This document shows positions 20,901 through 34,800 of a stretch of 64,000 nucleotides of DNA, one piece after another. Source of the stretch: Syngnathus acus. Its lineage: Eukaryota > Chordata > Actinopteri > Syngnathiformes > Syngnathidae. The translations under genes and the position numbers were made by a program. The notes beneath the pieces are model-generated. The model had not been told where the DNA came from, searched no databases, and was given only the letters and a program-made list of their open reading frames with translations. Numbering within the stretch: the stretch's first letter is position 1; each line of letters begins with the position of its first letter. The stretch covers positions 4,863,001-4,927,000 of the forward strand of contig NC_051094.1 in assembly GCF_901709675.1 (NCBI RefSeq), in the 5' to 3' direction.

Positions 20901-23900
20901 ACCAACACTTGCTAGGCCCAGCAAACACACCTTTGCACAGTCAGCATTTTCTCAGTCAGTGGGAATGTCATGTGCTTGTACACACATCATGTGGGAAACC
21001 GATGGAGGGTCTGATAAGGGGTTTGAACCTACCGATGTATGCAGATTGAACTGCACACCGTAAACAAACAAGTTTGGAAATCAAACCCGTATCAAAGGTT
21101 ATTGCGCTGCTTTGCTAATCTGAGCAGGTAAAAATTTTGCTTGATAGCAAGTTACAGCAGGTCTACATTGAATGCAAAAAACAAAATGAAGCAAATGTGT
21201 TTAAAACATGGAGGAGGGACGGGTTTCGGCTTTGCTTAACCCAGCCCAGCTCAGTAAAAACTGGAGCTTTACTTTGAAAGGTCAACATGAGTTCAGCCCC
21301 TCCCCAAGCCAATGGTGAGAACCTAAAGTTTTGTTGATGTCAAATGAGGTAATCTGTTGAAAACCTACAATTAACTTATTTTCCCAATAGATTTTCTTTG
21401 GGCTTTATGATGCCACCCAGCTTGTATTCGTGTTCCCATAAATGTGGTGTGCGTGTGTGTCTGCACGTCTGCGCATATCTTTGTGGGATTGCGATATTTA
21501 AGCAGCCTGTGAATTGTACTGAAAGGTGAGTCTTAAATCGATGTTTGCTTTTAACAACAGGTGCAGGAATGGTGAGCACAGGACTATCAAATTTGCCCAT
21601 AGTCAGCCACGTTAGCATCAGATGCTAACCTATAGTAGCTACCTAACTAGCCTGAAGCTGATGACCGATTTGATGCAGGGGTTTTTGGTTCTGTTTTTGT
21701 TCCCATTCCTGTTGGCTCAAGCCAGTTTTAAAAATGTTGTGAACAAAAAGACTTAGACTGTTTTTTGTCATGGTGCTATCTAGCAAGGTAGTTAACAATT
21801 GCCTACTCTTTGTTTGTTAGTTTGTTCTGAGATTAGGTGTTTTGGTCTTGTGTTTGTTCTTGTTCCCGCTAACTTGATAGAACTCTACGAAGCATATTTT
21901 CTGTAAACAAAATTTAGACCGCTATGCTAGCTTCCTGTGCTAGTTGTTAGCTCGATAAACATTCAATCATGTCAAATAAAATTGCCTAATGGAAAATGTT
22001 GGTGGGAGGTATTGCTGTAGTTAAATGACATTTAATCTGCCTCGCAATGTGTTTCTAAATCATCAGGTCCCATTAAGGTGTGTGAACTTCCCTTTGCTTC
22101 CCTTCACGCCCTCATGAACGTTCACAGGTGCCGCATTGTCTTGCACAGAAAACTCCTGCTTTCCTGCCCCTTTGTGTGCCATGCCATGTCACGGGTTCTC
22201 ATGCAGACTTTATACACAGCGGCACCGAAGAGGAGAGATAATCCTCACCCTTCCTTTCCTCTCCTAACGACAATTATGAGATTATTCACACAAACAAGCT
22301 CACACACATTCATGGAACTTTCATTTACAGTCTAGAGGCATCCAAAGTTAGAATAATAAACTAGAGAGCATCAAAGTCGTCACAGTTTTTCCAAAAATGT
22401 TTTTGCTCCACAGTGGGAAAGGAGACAGGGGAATGATATTTATGTATGTTTTGCATCTGGGAACAGACGGAGAGTCTCTTTAGTCTTTGTCCAAGTTAGA
22501 TGACCTCACAAAACAGGCTCAAATATGGAGATATTTTATTCCCGTGACTGGGGTACAAATATTAGCATGAAGTTTAACAATAAAAATATTAGACTGCAAA
22601 ATATTGGAAAAAAAAATATTATACACAAAATAAATGGGAAAATATTAGCTGCATAATTACAAAAATATTTGAATAAATGAACACATTGAATAAAAAAAAA
22701 ACTACAAAACATATCAATAAACAAATACTACCTCAAAAATCAGATATGTACCATTCTGATTATTTCCTGTACTTTACCCATTAAGCTAATTGAGCACAGG
22801 CCACTTATTAAACATCATTAAGACGACACAGCTCTACTTTTATGTCTGAAGCAGCTGCTTCCCGCTATTGTGGCGCCCCGACCTCGGGCGACCAGTCGCA
22901 GCGGGCCAATGCTGCTCCCATTTTGACTAGCAGGCAAGAGTGGCAGGAGGTCCCAGAGAGCCAAGCATGTTTTTGGACGCGTAATCACAAACAGGAAGCT
23001 TTGCCGGACGCGCTGAGCCACTTCCTCCTTTTGTTTACCGCTCAGCTTGAGTAAAAGCTACACGTTCGAGGTTTGTCACTGTTTTGTCGCCGTTGTTTGC
23101 TTTTTTGCTATTTAGGTCAATTCTTTTAAACCGGCCCACCCAGCACTTATTGCATTAATAATTAAAGCATTAATGGTATTTTGATAAGGATAAAGTTTTT
23201 GCACCGACAATGTAACTCTCCCTCCCGTCTTCCATTTTGGCTTTTTCTCAGTGTGTCTGATCTTCGGTGACAGTGGCTTCCCGCTTCTGTGCTTGATTTC
23301 TGACCGACTCCCACACAGCCAAATGCGGTGCCATGAGTCGGAGGTGCTATTTCTCGTGCCATTTAAACAGATTCATTCTTTCCATTCCCTTCTTTTGCTG
23401 CTCGCATGATGTCACGACCTCTGGGTCCATTTTCACTCAGCTTGAGTCAGATTTGAGTTCCCTTTATAAAAATGACCTCGCCCCGGAGTTCTTCCTCAAG
23501 TTCTTCCTCAAGTTCTTCGTCACTTATAAAACTGTGGCCCGTAACAGGAAACAGAACGAGAGGAAAGGTCAATGCATGAGCTGGCGTTTGTGTTCATTTA
23601 GGGTGTGGTACTTTATCTGCACGACAGATCAATGCGCTTGGACTGCTCGTTGACATTTTCTCACATTTCTCCACAAGGTGCTTGGCCCGTCGCACCTTCT
23701 ACCCGGCAGCAGCCGCCTCTTTTGCCTCAAGCGCCGGAAAGCAGGAGCCAAAGACCTTCGCCCGTGTTTCCTCACATTGGGTAGCAGTAGAATGTTCAAT
23801 TCAAGAAAAAAAGTCACTGGAGCCTCCTCCTCCTCGATAAGAACAATACAGACGGAGCCGGATGCATTCATGTCTGTGTGAACCACTCAGGAAATAATAG

Positions 23901-26900
23901 CACTGCAATACAATGGTCTATTTTCCTTCCCTCAGGTATTTTTTTCTGCGTGTGTGCCATGGACACCATGTTCACAAACATTCGGACATCTGTAATGTCT
24001 TCTAAGTTTAAAAAAAAAAAAAGATATAATATCTGGCGGATGCTAGCGTTTGTCATTCTTCCAGTATCTGATTGTCTTTAAAGCAGTAGTGCGCAGACTT
24101 GTTTTGATTCTGAGGCCAAAGTCTTGCTCAACTTTGGCAACATCTTGTTGAGGTGAGAGGAGGAGTTTTGTTTATACAGGCCATAGCCCTGTCTAAAATG
24201 ATCAACCTTTTTTGGGTGGGTGTTCAATTATCTGCAAATGTTTCCCACCCAATAGCTGGGGGGAAACTCCCGCGTTATTTTGAAATAGAAAATCAGGAGG
24301 GGGACCGTTTAAAATTCATACAGCTTGACTTATGTCTGATTCTTTGCGGATGTTGTTCCGCTAATAATAGCGGTACCACAAGGGATGCGAGGCCGCGAGG
24401 GTCAACTTTTTCCTCGGGCCTCACGGTTCATTACAAGCCTGCGAATCTCTTAAGTAGTAAACAAGGTTGTATAATTAGAAGCTGCTCTCGTTTGACTGCG
24501 GAAGCCATTTGTCTTGGAGTGTTCAATGTGTGTACACCGCTTTAGATGTGAAATGTCTTTATGTGTGTATTTGTTTTTACATACATGTCTGGACATGTTG
24601 CACATACACACCTGCTGCTGTTTGCGACCACACGCACACAACCACACAAAAAAACTCACTCATGAGAAGATTTGTATGCAAAGTTTTTTTTTAAAGTACT
24701 TTTCACATTCTTTGCCTCAAGCTGTGATTGGAGCGAGAGGAAAGGATCCAGAAGTCGTCGAGGCTCAAACAAGCCAACACGACGCTCGCAGTCTAGCACC
24801 ACCTTGCACGTCTTAAATTTCATTACCGAAACGAGACCTCAGTTTAAGAAAAGAAGTTTTGCTCATCCGTGTCAAAACAGTTGTTAAAGATAGGCAGCGT
24901 AACATTAAACCCAGCTGCATCAAGTCAATCGGGTCTTTAATCTGAACCGATACCCAGTCATGCGTTGCTTATCAAATAATGACAGCCACTGTATTAGCTT
25001 GAACATGTGATTTGGTGCTTTTTACCCAAACGAGACCCCGTGCAGCTGTCCGTGCTTGTAAAGCTGATCAAGTAGAACAGCTTTGCCCCATCTGCGCTGC
25101 GCCAGTTGTGGGCACAGCCCCCCTGAGGGCCCCCTGGGTTCATACAATGAGGAGGAAATCAAGACAAATCCTGTTTACCCGCCACCTCACAATGCCAAAG
25201 TGTAAACACCTTTTGGGTCTGGCTTACATTTGGCAATGAGCACAATAAAGTAGTTACGTAAAAAAAAAAATTACAAGAGGATTATTATCCGCTCGTTGAA
25301 CCTATATTGTATTATGTATTTAGTTTGATGAACGTGTCAAAAAACTGTAGACAAATACAGTGCAGCTCAGCCTCTGACTAGCAATTCTGGCAGTATGTCA
25401 AACCCGTTAAAAAAAAAACGCTAAAATTTAGAGTATTCACCGAACCTCCATTCTTGTCATTGAAACCCTTGGGAACCAATTCAAAACACAGAATGAGGTT
25501 ACGCATTAGAATACACAAATTAATTGACCGATTGGGATCAAATCAAAAGCAGATTATGGGCTTAGTTAATATAATACATTTCCATGACAATACTGATATG
25601 AGCTGATTAAATTGTGCTTTTTACTGGCCGTGGAATCAGTTTACAGGTTGGGCACACCACATTTACTGGAGTTTGCCTTTCCTGAGGCTCTCTTAACGTC
25701 TCTTCGCTTTTTTGGACTCGTGCAGCAGTTTTACCTGCGAGCTTGTCATGTGTCATTGTGGTTTATACAACAAAACAGGAGGTAGTTGACAGTGATGCAA
25801 GAGGCAGTTTAACAGTTCTTTATAACTGCTCAGGAAAAGTTGGGTGGTTGCTACAGTGGTGGCAAGAAAACAGACATTTGGTCAAATAGAAGATTATAAA
25901 AAAGGAAGTAAATGATTCTAAGATTTGGAAATACATTTACGATGTGTTTAAAAGTTGTTAAAGAGTTGTTAAAGAGGTTTTAACGTAATTTTCAGGCTTA
26001 AAAGTTTTTTAAGCGAAGACATCTATATCGTAACTCTTCCGACGACAACAAATAGAAACCTTTGGGAGGCATTTCAAACTGGCTTCACACAGCACTTGAT
26101 TGGAATCTGCAGACATTTTGTGCTGACTTAGCTCGAAAACCTGACCTCACAACATCAGCGTTTGTTTACCAGCGTGGAAGAAGATGTAAACTGATAATAG
26201 AGAATTTCTCAGACTTATCAGTTGATGCCGCTATGTTGTTGCTGGTGATGATGGTAGTTTGGTTGTTTATTTTGTGTTGGTATTTTTTTTCCACTATGAA
26301 AGTTTTTTTTTTTTTTTTAAAGTAAGCTATTCACTTTTCTGTACTTGTCATGATGCCAAGCTGAAATTCAAGGAATGTCTTTTTCTCCAAAACTGAGTAC
26401 GATTGGTGTTCAGTTTATTACGATTAAATTGTCAAATAAATCCTAATATTAAGTTGTCAAATAAATCCTAATATTTTTTTTCTCTAATTGCTAGAAGCCA
26501 TTTTGTCCAAGCGCGGATGCATTCAGGGACAATCAGTCTACTGTTCTCCGGAACTTTATACTTTTTCCCCTTTCTACGTGCATAAAAAATATCCTAAAAT
26601 AGCTTTTAAAATAAACTTTAAATGAACTGATGTAGTATTTATTTTTTAAATTATGGACATTTTAACTCGCGCTGCCATTTTGAAAACATGCTAAATAATT
26701 AGCATACAAAAAAAGAAAGTTGCTTTATTCATTAATTGAATGTGAGCATTCTTGAAGCTTTTGCTCTCCCCACTAATTGCTGGAACACTGCGCAGCAAAA
26801 GGAACAAAAAGTGTGGAGTGAGACCACAACACAAACTTTTTTCCTCCTCTCTCCGCGATATCTATCGCTTGATCAACTGTGTTTGTTTGGAGAAGGGAAG

Positions 26901-27130
26901 GGGTGGGAGAAGGAGCTGGGGGCACCGTGGGACCGCGCCGACCGATGGCCCTCCTCCCCGCTTCGCCTCCCCAGATGTGGAGCGAGCGACTCTGGGTCAT
27001 TTCCAGCCGGAGAAGTGTGGCGACAACATCTCCCGTTGACAAGGGCGTGCAATTTTTTTTTTTACCGCGGAACTACTCCAACTTTCTCCCTCCCTTCTCA
27101 TCAGCCCCAGTCAAGAAGACGTTCGGATCT

Positions 27131-27160
27131 ATGAACAACCCATGCGGACTTTATGTGTGA
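27131..27160 (+). promoter_or_regulatory. Upstream ORF in the notch1 5' leader
   Basis: ATG at 27131 opens a nine-codon frame (MNNPCGLYV) that ends at TGA 27158-27160, 21 nt before the notch1 ATG at 27182. If the leader includes this stretch, as expected with no acceptor visible between, it could lower translation of notch1. Confidence 0.5.
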
Positions 27161-27181
27161 GCACTTTGTAAACCTGAAGGA

Positions 27182-28751
27182 ATGCCGATTTTCTTGGCGA
27201 AAGTAACTTTAGTGTTGTGGCTGATTGGACTAGCACGTGGTGAGTTACCCTAAAGTTTAAAATGTATCGCCTGCATGTCGTATTCTTGAGTGAGCGACTT
27301 TTTCCAAGTCAACCTGTTGCGTTTGTGAACACACACTGGAGGTGACATGACTCAAGTCACAGTTGGTTCAAATCGAATTTATGATCCATCCTCTTCTTCC
27401 ACATGAACTCACTCAAAATAATGCAGTAAGTTTTCTTTTGGGAATTTGTTTGCTCGTTTGAATAACATTTGTGTTGAGTTCTCCATTCTGTCCAATTGTT
27501 GATGTGGCTATCGAAGGGACAGGTGCCTGGAGCAAGGCTTCTCAAAGTGTTGGACATTTTTACAAGGACCCACCTTATAATTCCGGTGCCAATCTTGTAA
27601 ACCCTCAATGCCATTAGAATTGTTGCCTCTTTTTGAGGGGAAAAAAAACAAGACAACAATAAATTCAAGTCATAATGTCATGGGATTTAAATCACTTTTT
27701 CAAGAAAAAAGTAATCATCACAAGATCAAAAACTGCTGTTTAAGTTTCTTAATTGGTATTGTTTTTGTTCCAAAATTTTCTTTACAGCGTATTTTTGCAG
27801 ACATCTTTTTAAGAAAAAAAAGTAATCTTTAAAAGAACAAAGAATATTTTGTCAGCATAAAAAAATCATAATGTTATGCTATCAAAGCTTGACAAGTTAA
27901 GAAAGTCAAATGTCAACTCGTAAACTAAACCTTTTTCTTGTTATAGTACAACTTTTATTCTGGAACAACAAGACTTCTAAATAAGCTATTTTCTTAAACA
28001 ATGACTTTTTTTGTTCTGGGGAAAAGTATTCTTGAAATGATACCGCTTTTCTTTCTTAAGAAAGAACTCAATGTAGTCATGCAGTGATGTCATATTTCTG
28101 TCATAAGGTACATCTCTATCAGCTTTCCATTGGCCCAAAGTTGATGATCGATTAGTTTGTTTGTTTTAAACAATTATAACTTGTACAACATACTTGTTGC
28201 AAATGAATCGGTGTCCTCCATTTTGAGAAGCTCAGGCTGTGACAGTCAATCGTACCCACACTTGACATTTTTGTAGTTTTTGATCACTCTTTTGCCCAAA
28301 TTGTCCTTTCACAACATGTGCCGATGTATTATTGTGATTGTAAACTTTCCCTCGGTAGGCCTGAGATGCTTCATGCCCACCGAGTCATGTTTGAACCAGG
28401 GGAGATGTGATGCCACTCCGGACGGCAACGGACAGTGCAAGTGAGTACAAAACTTCAACTTGTACAAAACAGAGCGGGGCGCGTGTCTGATTTGAGTCAT
28501 CGACGGTCGGCAGCGGGTCCGCGTGCGAGCCAGCCCCCTCTGCGGCCTAACTACGGCGGCCCTAAATCTTATTTTTGTTTTTCTTTCAACAAGCGACAGC
28601 TGGGGTCTCCAGAAGCCCGGCGGCCATTGTTCTCGGCAGCGATTAATTCTGTGTGACTAATCTGGGTGAGGCTTCCCAGAGAGGCCAGACCATCAGACCT
28701 TGTCTTTCTCAACACAGACCTCTATAACCCCTTTTCCCTCCTCTACCTCTT

Positions 28752-28849
<98 letters not shown>

Positions 28850-31800
28850 GATTTTGTCCCAAAGTGGCCCTCAGTCTCACTTACTCCCACTGGACAGATG
28901 GCATAGGGTTCTCCAAAGTTATGCACGCTGTCTGCAGTGAAGTGCCTTCACATGCAAGGACCATTCCAAAAAATGCAAATTTTTCCCATGCCTTTGTCAT
29001 TTATTCACTTGTAAACCTGGCTTGTTTTGTCATTTTCCCCGCAACTCTAAACGGTATTCTGATTATTATTGTGCTCGTCCAGTATTTCATTGTCAGTCGA
29101 CAGCAAGTGGCAAAATGGCCGCCACCTGAGATGGTTTAAAATCGGTGCAATTTGCTGCTTAAGTCATATCCCACAAGCACAATATTAATCAGAGAAACGG
29201 GTTAAGACTAGTGAGGCCGCATAGAACATAGTATTGCAAAGAAAAGTTTTGACCTGCCCTTTAATGCTAACTTCTGATAGCCTAATGAAAATTAGCGTGG
29301 TTACGTTACAGTCATTTTAAACCCCAAAACCAGGCAGCCAAAGATGGCTGCCTGCCACAGCTTAATTTGGTCCGGTTGTGTTATTCACTCCTTTTAGTCT
29401 CCTGGCTCCTCTACCACCCATCGTCCAACCGCCCGCCCGCCCCTCTCTGCCTTCCCCATCTTCTCTTTGGGGGCCACAAAGCCATCATTGTGCCTCTGCA
29501 ATGTCCTCCTTCTCAGACTTCTCCAATTAAACATGAAGATAGAGCATGAGGCTTTCACTCCAGGTTTGCCTTTTCAAAAGGGATTTTTGCAAATGCAAGT
29601 GTGTTTACAGGTTTTCATTTGCCTGTTTTGGAAACGTCAGACTGGATTTTTTTCATACAGGAATTTTTTATTCTTTATTAGTTTGGCACAAAATTGTATA
29701 CAGTTTCCGTCACTACCCTCTGCTAATGCAGAACTATTGTATGTAACGGTATGCTAAAACACTGTACTTCCATATTTAGAATTTATTTAATGTCATACTT
29801 GGGTTCATTCTGTACAGGCAGGAAACAAGTCTTGTGTTTCCTAAAGCAAGCTAGCATAAGCACTGTATACAAGCGTGACTTATTTAGAACAGAATGTTAC
29901 TAGAACATTAAATGTTGTTGGTTTGAAGTTGATCTATTTTTTTTGTGAGGTTGAACAAGTTTGCGTGGCTACTGTTAGCAAACTGCTAGCGTCTTTCTGC
30001 CCTACTCCGAGCGTGTTTTTTTTTTTTTGTTCATAAAGTTTTTGTGAAAGAATTACCAGCTATTTTGCCCCGTAGCCCAAAAGATGCTTGCATTTTGAAC
30101 CGAGGCGTCACGCCAAGGTCAAGTGAACGGGGTTGGACGCTTCACTCGGCTGGACGCTTCACTCGGCAGGCATACCTACTTGACATTCCAGACTGTAAAT
30201 ACCATCTCGTATCTGCGCTGGCAGTGACTGACGTTTATCTGCAAAAGAAGTTAGCTGAAGGCCTTTTGTGGTTTACTGTCAAGTTGATTCTGATTCCAAC
30301 CAGCCATTTTTTTTAAAGATTTTAGTTGAGCTGTGACGGTTACAACTCACAGATGCTGATGTCAGCGATTCATTCTCTGATCCTACTTGATGCTAATCAA
30401 GTTCCTTTAGTTGCACTGTTGCTATAAATTATGTATGTGGGATAACTGTCAGGAAGGCTGTATTTCTAGAGTTGTGGAGGTTAGTTGTTACATCAGTCTT
30501 GCATGAAACATTGTTGCTTCTAGATTACAGTTAGATCCAATAATAATGCCAGTGACAGTTTTTAAGAACAAATGAATATTTTGTTGTTTCCTCAACTGTG
30601 GGATTGATGTATTTCTTTCCAAGTAATCGTATAACTGCCCATTTTGACACCATTCCTATAAAAAAGTCAAGCTAGAACACACTTCCTTTGCTTGCTACAG
30701 TGGCAACTTACTTGAATATTTTTTTAATGTGTGATGCATGATGTCTTTTGAATTGCTCTTTTTTTTTTATGGCCCATTACAACACTGAAAAAAGTTAGAA
30801 GGGGCTTGTCACGTTTGCCTCCACATGTCAGGGGGATGTTCTCCGATAACAAGCACGGCCGTTAATTCCGTGCTGCTATGTGCAGTGAATGCTTCAATGT
30901 AGCACCACTTGAATGAAAGTGAGCCCTTGTCTTTCCAGTTCTGCCGACTCTTCAATGGCACCTCTGTTTGCTGTGGTCAGATGAGTCTGTCTATAACCCC
31001 CCGACCCCCATATTGGCACACACACCTCCATTGAGAGTCAGGAAATGGCCTCAAAGTGACTCGAGGGAAGAAAAGGTGTCATATCTCATCATGGGATCAC
31101 ACAACAGTTTTTTTTTTTTTTTTTACATGGCTGCCGCCATGTCTTTTTCCCTTTGGCGAGATTTTCGATGTAGAGTGGGTTGATTGGGCCGACTGGAGCC
31201 TCAGCGTGGGGGGGATTAATGATATCATAAGTTTCCCGGTTGCCACGATAAATCGCCCCGATGTCCTCGTCCGGACACCTGTCTGCGGTTTAGAGGGACG
31301 AAGGACGTGACGACTTGAGGTTTTGCTTCGAACACAAAGTGGTTAGGTGTGTCACGCTTTATTTGCTCTTCAGTTCCTGGCTAGAGGACGTCCAAGCTAG
31401 CGATAGGCTCAAAAGTAGTTAGCCATCATAATATGCCATGATTTTAGTCTACCATCACACCCTTAACGATTATTCATTTCTGTGGTTTCACAATTGTCAC
31501 CAAGCCCCCTGAGGCTAACCCCGTAACTATGATGTGGTCCTTGATGAAAACCACTTTGGCACTCTTGATGTACAGGCCAATGTGATTCTCCTGGAGAGTT
31601 GCTATTCCACCTCCAGACTACCGCAAAGCCCCAAAGTGGTTCCCAGCCTCCTCCGTTGTCGTCATTACTCGTGCCGTGACCCACGAGACATGTTTCCCTG
31701 CCTCTGTAACGCTCCCAAATAAAGAGTGTATCTATGTTGGAAGCCTCCAGATTTGGGCCAGCCAGGTCAACCTCCTATACAATTAGAGAGAGGAGAAGGA

Positions 31801-34800
31801 TGGATGAAAGGAGGTGAAGAGGAAGTAGTTGAGCTCTCCTTGTCATTTATGGCAGACCACGGCGATTATATTTGTCTCTAAGGATATGTACCGTCTCTTT
31901 GTTTATGCTTACTTTGTTTCGTTTAGTTTCGGAACTGCATTAAATTTGATGAAGTGTCCCAAAAGGGGATTATCCTAAAATATCCTAAATCATGTCAGTC
32001 CAGAACCTGCTGTCAATAATATCTCCCACAGGGATCCGCACGGCTTAATAATTGAATTGAATAAATGCCATCCAACTAAGAGTGTTAAAAAAGGGGGTAC
32101 AGCGTCAGGCTCATCCAGCTGGGTGCCCACCGCTGTCCTTTACGACTACTGTGCCATGCCCGCCTGTATATTCCGTGCACCCAGATGGCAGATTGGGGAA
32201 TCGGGGAAACCCCTTTTAGCGTTGGGTCAAATGTCAACCCAACATCTGCTACAGAGCCGGAGCGGCTGCACGGGTCCCTGTAAGTGCAGCCGACCCGTTG
32301 CCAAGGACTACGGCGGCGACCATTGAAGAGCAAAGAACAATAAGCAGGGAATATAATAACAGTATCGGCCTTAGACGTGATCATCTCGGCACGGTTATTC
32401 GATAGCTCGCCCAACACCTGATATTTGCTCAGCTTCTGATTTGTGCTCCTCCTTTTCACGTGGTCCTTATTTACCTTTGATGCGCTGGAGTCTTACCTGC
32501 CGCTGAGATTCTTCTTGTTGAAGCAGCTGCCTCTCATTGTTTGTTTTGACTCCATAAAAGAGCCGTTGACTTTCTTTTGTCTCACCCTGCTGCTCCACTT
32601 ATTGATTTAAAAACTTTTTCTTTAAGCTTTTACATACAAAAGATAAGACAAATTGAACAAAAAAATCCTCAAGGAGAAAAAAAAATCGGCTTAATGCAGA
32701 GTAAAACGGGACCAGAGGTATTTATTTATTAACTGTAGTCACTCATGAAAGCAGTTTTTTTTTGTTTTTTTTCCCCCTTCATGTTGTTAACAAAATATCA
32801 CTGCAGTTTCTCCAACAAAAGTCTCTCCAAGTCCAGGCCAACATGTCTGATCCACATGCACTGAAGTAATGCTGAACTCTATCTTACTTATAAGGTATAT
32901 ATTTTATCCTATTACATTCGTACCCTCACTGACTCAGAGCCTTTTAAAAAGCGACTTTGTGCCGAGCGTGTATTTGACGAGACCTCTCCAATTTAAAGAG
33001 CAAACTGTTAGCATTCTTCATGGAGTGCGCGCTGCCGTTGACTTGGGACCAGCGGTGTGTTTGGACAACGTGTCCACGTACGACGACGCTATTTGTTTAT
33101 CCTTGAGGTCTTGTGACCGTTTTGTGATTAGAAAGTAGAAGAATTAATTTCATTCACTTTTAAGGGAAATTGAAATATTGGGATGTACAGGTCTTTTTTT
33201 TTTTTTTAATATGTCATTATTTGGGGGATGGGGGACTTTTATGTCTCAACAGTTCTAGTGGTACTCGGTATCGTGACTATTCGAGAATTGAGTCCTCATA
33301 CTGGCATCGGTCTGAGAAAAAAAAAAGTGGTATTGAACATCTCTAAAACGCTCCTAACGAATTTTTTTTTTTCTTTTCAGTTATGACAAGTGGTGGGATG
33401 GTGGTGGGTGACCCAGGCAGAAAGAGTGGTGGGAATACGGGGAGGTTCTGAATGTGCCGGGGCAGCAGCTGCCGTCCGGCTCCCTCATTAACATGCGCAC
33501 CTGCTTTTCGCTGCCTTTTTCCAGCGGGCTCGTGCGGCGCCTCCCAACCGCTGGCTCCTAAAGAGGAACCCGAGCGCCTCCATTTCAAGGCTGTCCACTG
33601 CCTGGTTGTTGTTGGAGCGCACACCGGTTGCAGAAGAGGCTTGTGTTTGGACCAACCTCGCTTGGCACGCCACTGGTCGCTCAGTCCGATGTTTATGCAG
33701 CGGGCAGCCTAGCATGTGATGTTTTCTTATTCTTGCCACAATCCCAATGCTGGGTAATCCCCCCGAGAGGGCCGCTGTCTAAACACTCGTCTGTGCCGAA
33801 AAGATGGGTCGGCTGCTCGGCCCCCACGCGCATATTGGACCCCCTGGGAATGTTTTGGGATGCGGTACTGGCATCCCGTTCAGGACCGTCTGACTGTGGT
33901 TCGGTATTTGATGTGATTTTGGTCGTGGGAAGGCCAATTGGATTCTTTCTGAATCTGTTATTCCGCTTTTTGCTCATATTTTCTTGTTTTAAATTTTAAA
34001 AAGAATTGGGGACTTGGCAACATGATGGCTCAAAAAATCCAAAGTTTTAAAAATTAAAATTCTCTTACTCGAGATTGCTACGAAGCGCTGTGAGGTATCA
34101 GTTCTGTCGGCCGTTTCTCCTTTTTGTTCTGCAAGGCTGCTGCAAGGCTGTGTAGGTATGCTTGTTGTTGTTAGCCGCATTGTTGCGCATCCTCTCGGAA
34201 CGCCCCTCAGCTCCCCTCATTGTCATTCCGAAAGTATGCTTTTCTCCCGCTATGTGGGAACTTACCAGCCGGCGTATTTACGACGCTGTGAGAAACATCA
34301 CACGAGTTTTGTCCCCCTTTTTACTGCCGAACAATACATTGTTCACGGAGAGCCGTGACGGAAACAAGGAGCTCCCATTTAAAGGCCCGCTTCTCATAGA
34401 CACGTTGGCCTGTTGTAAAAGCACCTTTTTTAAGAGACACGGGCCCTATCGAGTAAAGGCTATTACCCTATAATCTGATTTATGACCACAGAGGGTTGAC
34501 CCTATTGTTTTCCCTTGGGTTGCTTATGGAATTCCCATTGACTGAACAATTCAAATTGACATCGGAGTGCAGTAGAATTTTTAAATCGCAAAGGCACTAA
34601 TTTACTGGGTGAAAAAAATATTAATTTATTTATTTGTTTCTTTTTTTATTCATGTATATTATTATATTATGTTATATAACGAGCACTTTGAGAGTGATGA
34701 TTGAGTCGTAAGACCGTTTGAAAACAAAGTGAAGGCTGCTTCCAACGAGTGTCTGCCTCTTTCTCCTCAGGCAAAGACACATTCACACGTGAACAGGTGC

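Larger units (their letters stand above)
17623..27181. other. inpp5e-notch1 intergenic region
   Basis: 9.6 kb between divergent genes. Includes the inpp5e 5' UTR/promoter and the notch1 5' UTR. I see no supported gene; open frames here are short and without motifs. Candidate regulatory stretches by composition are 18270-18480, 18640-18730, 19060-19460, 20950-21000 (two GTGGGAA sites) and 22830-23045 (ETS and FOX motifs). Small tandem duplications occur at 23487-23520 (AAGTTCTTCCTC repeated) and 26425-26475. Confidence 0.5.
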
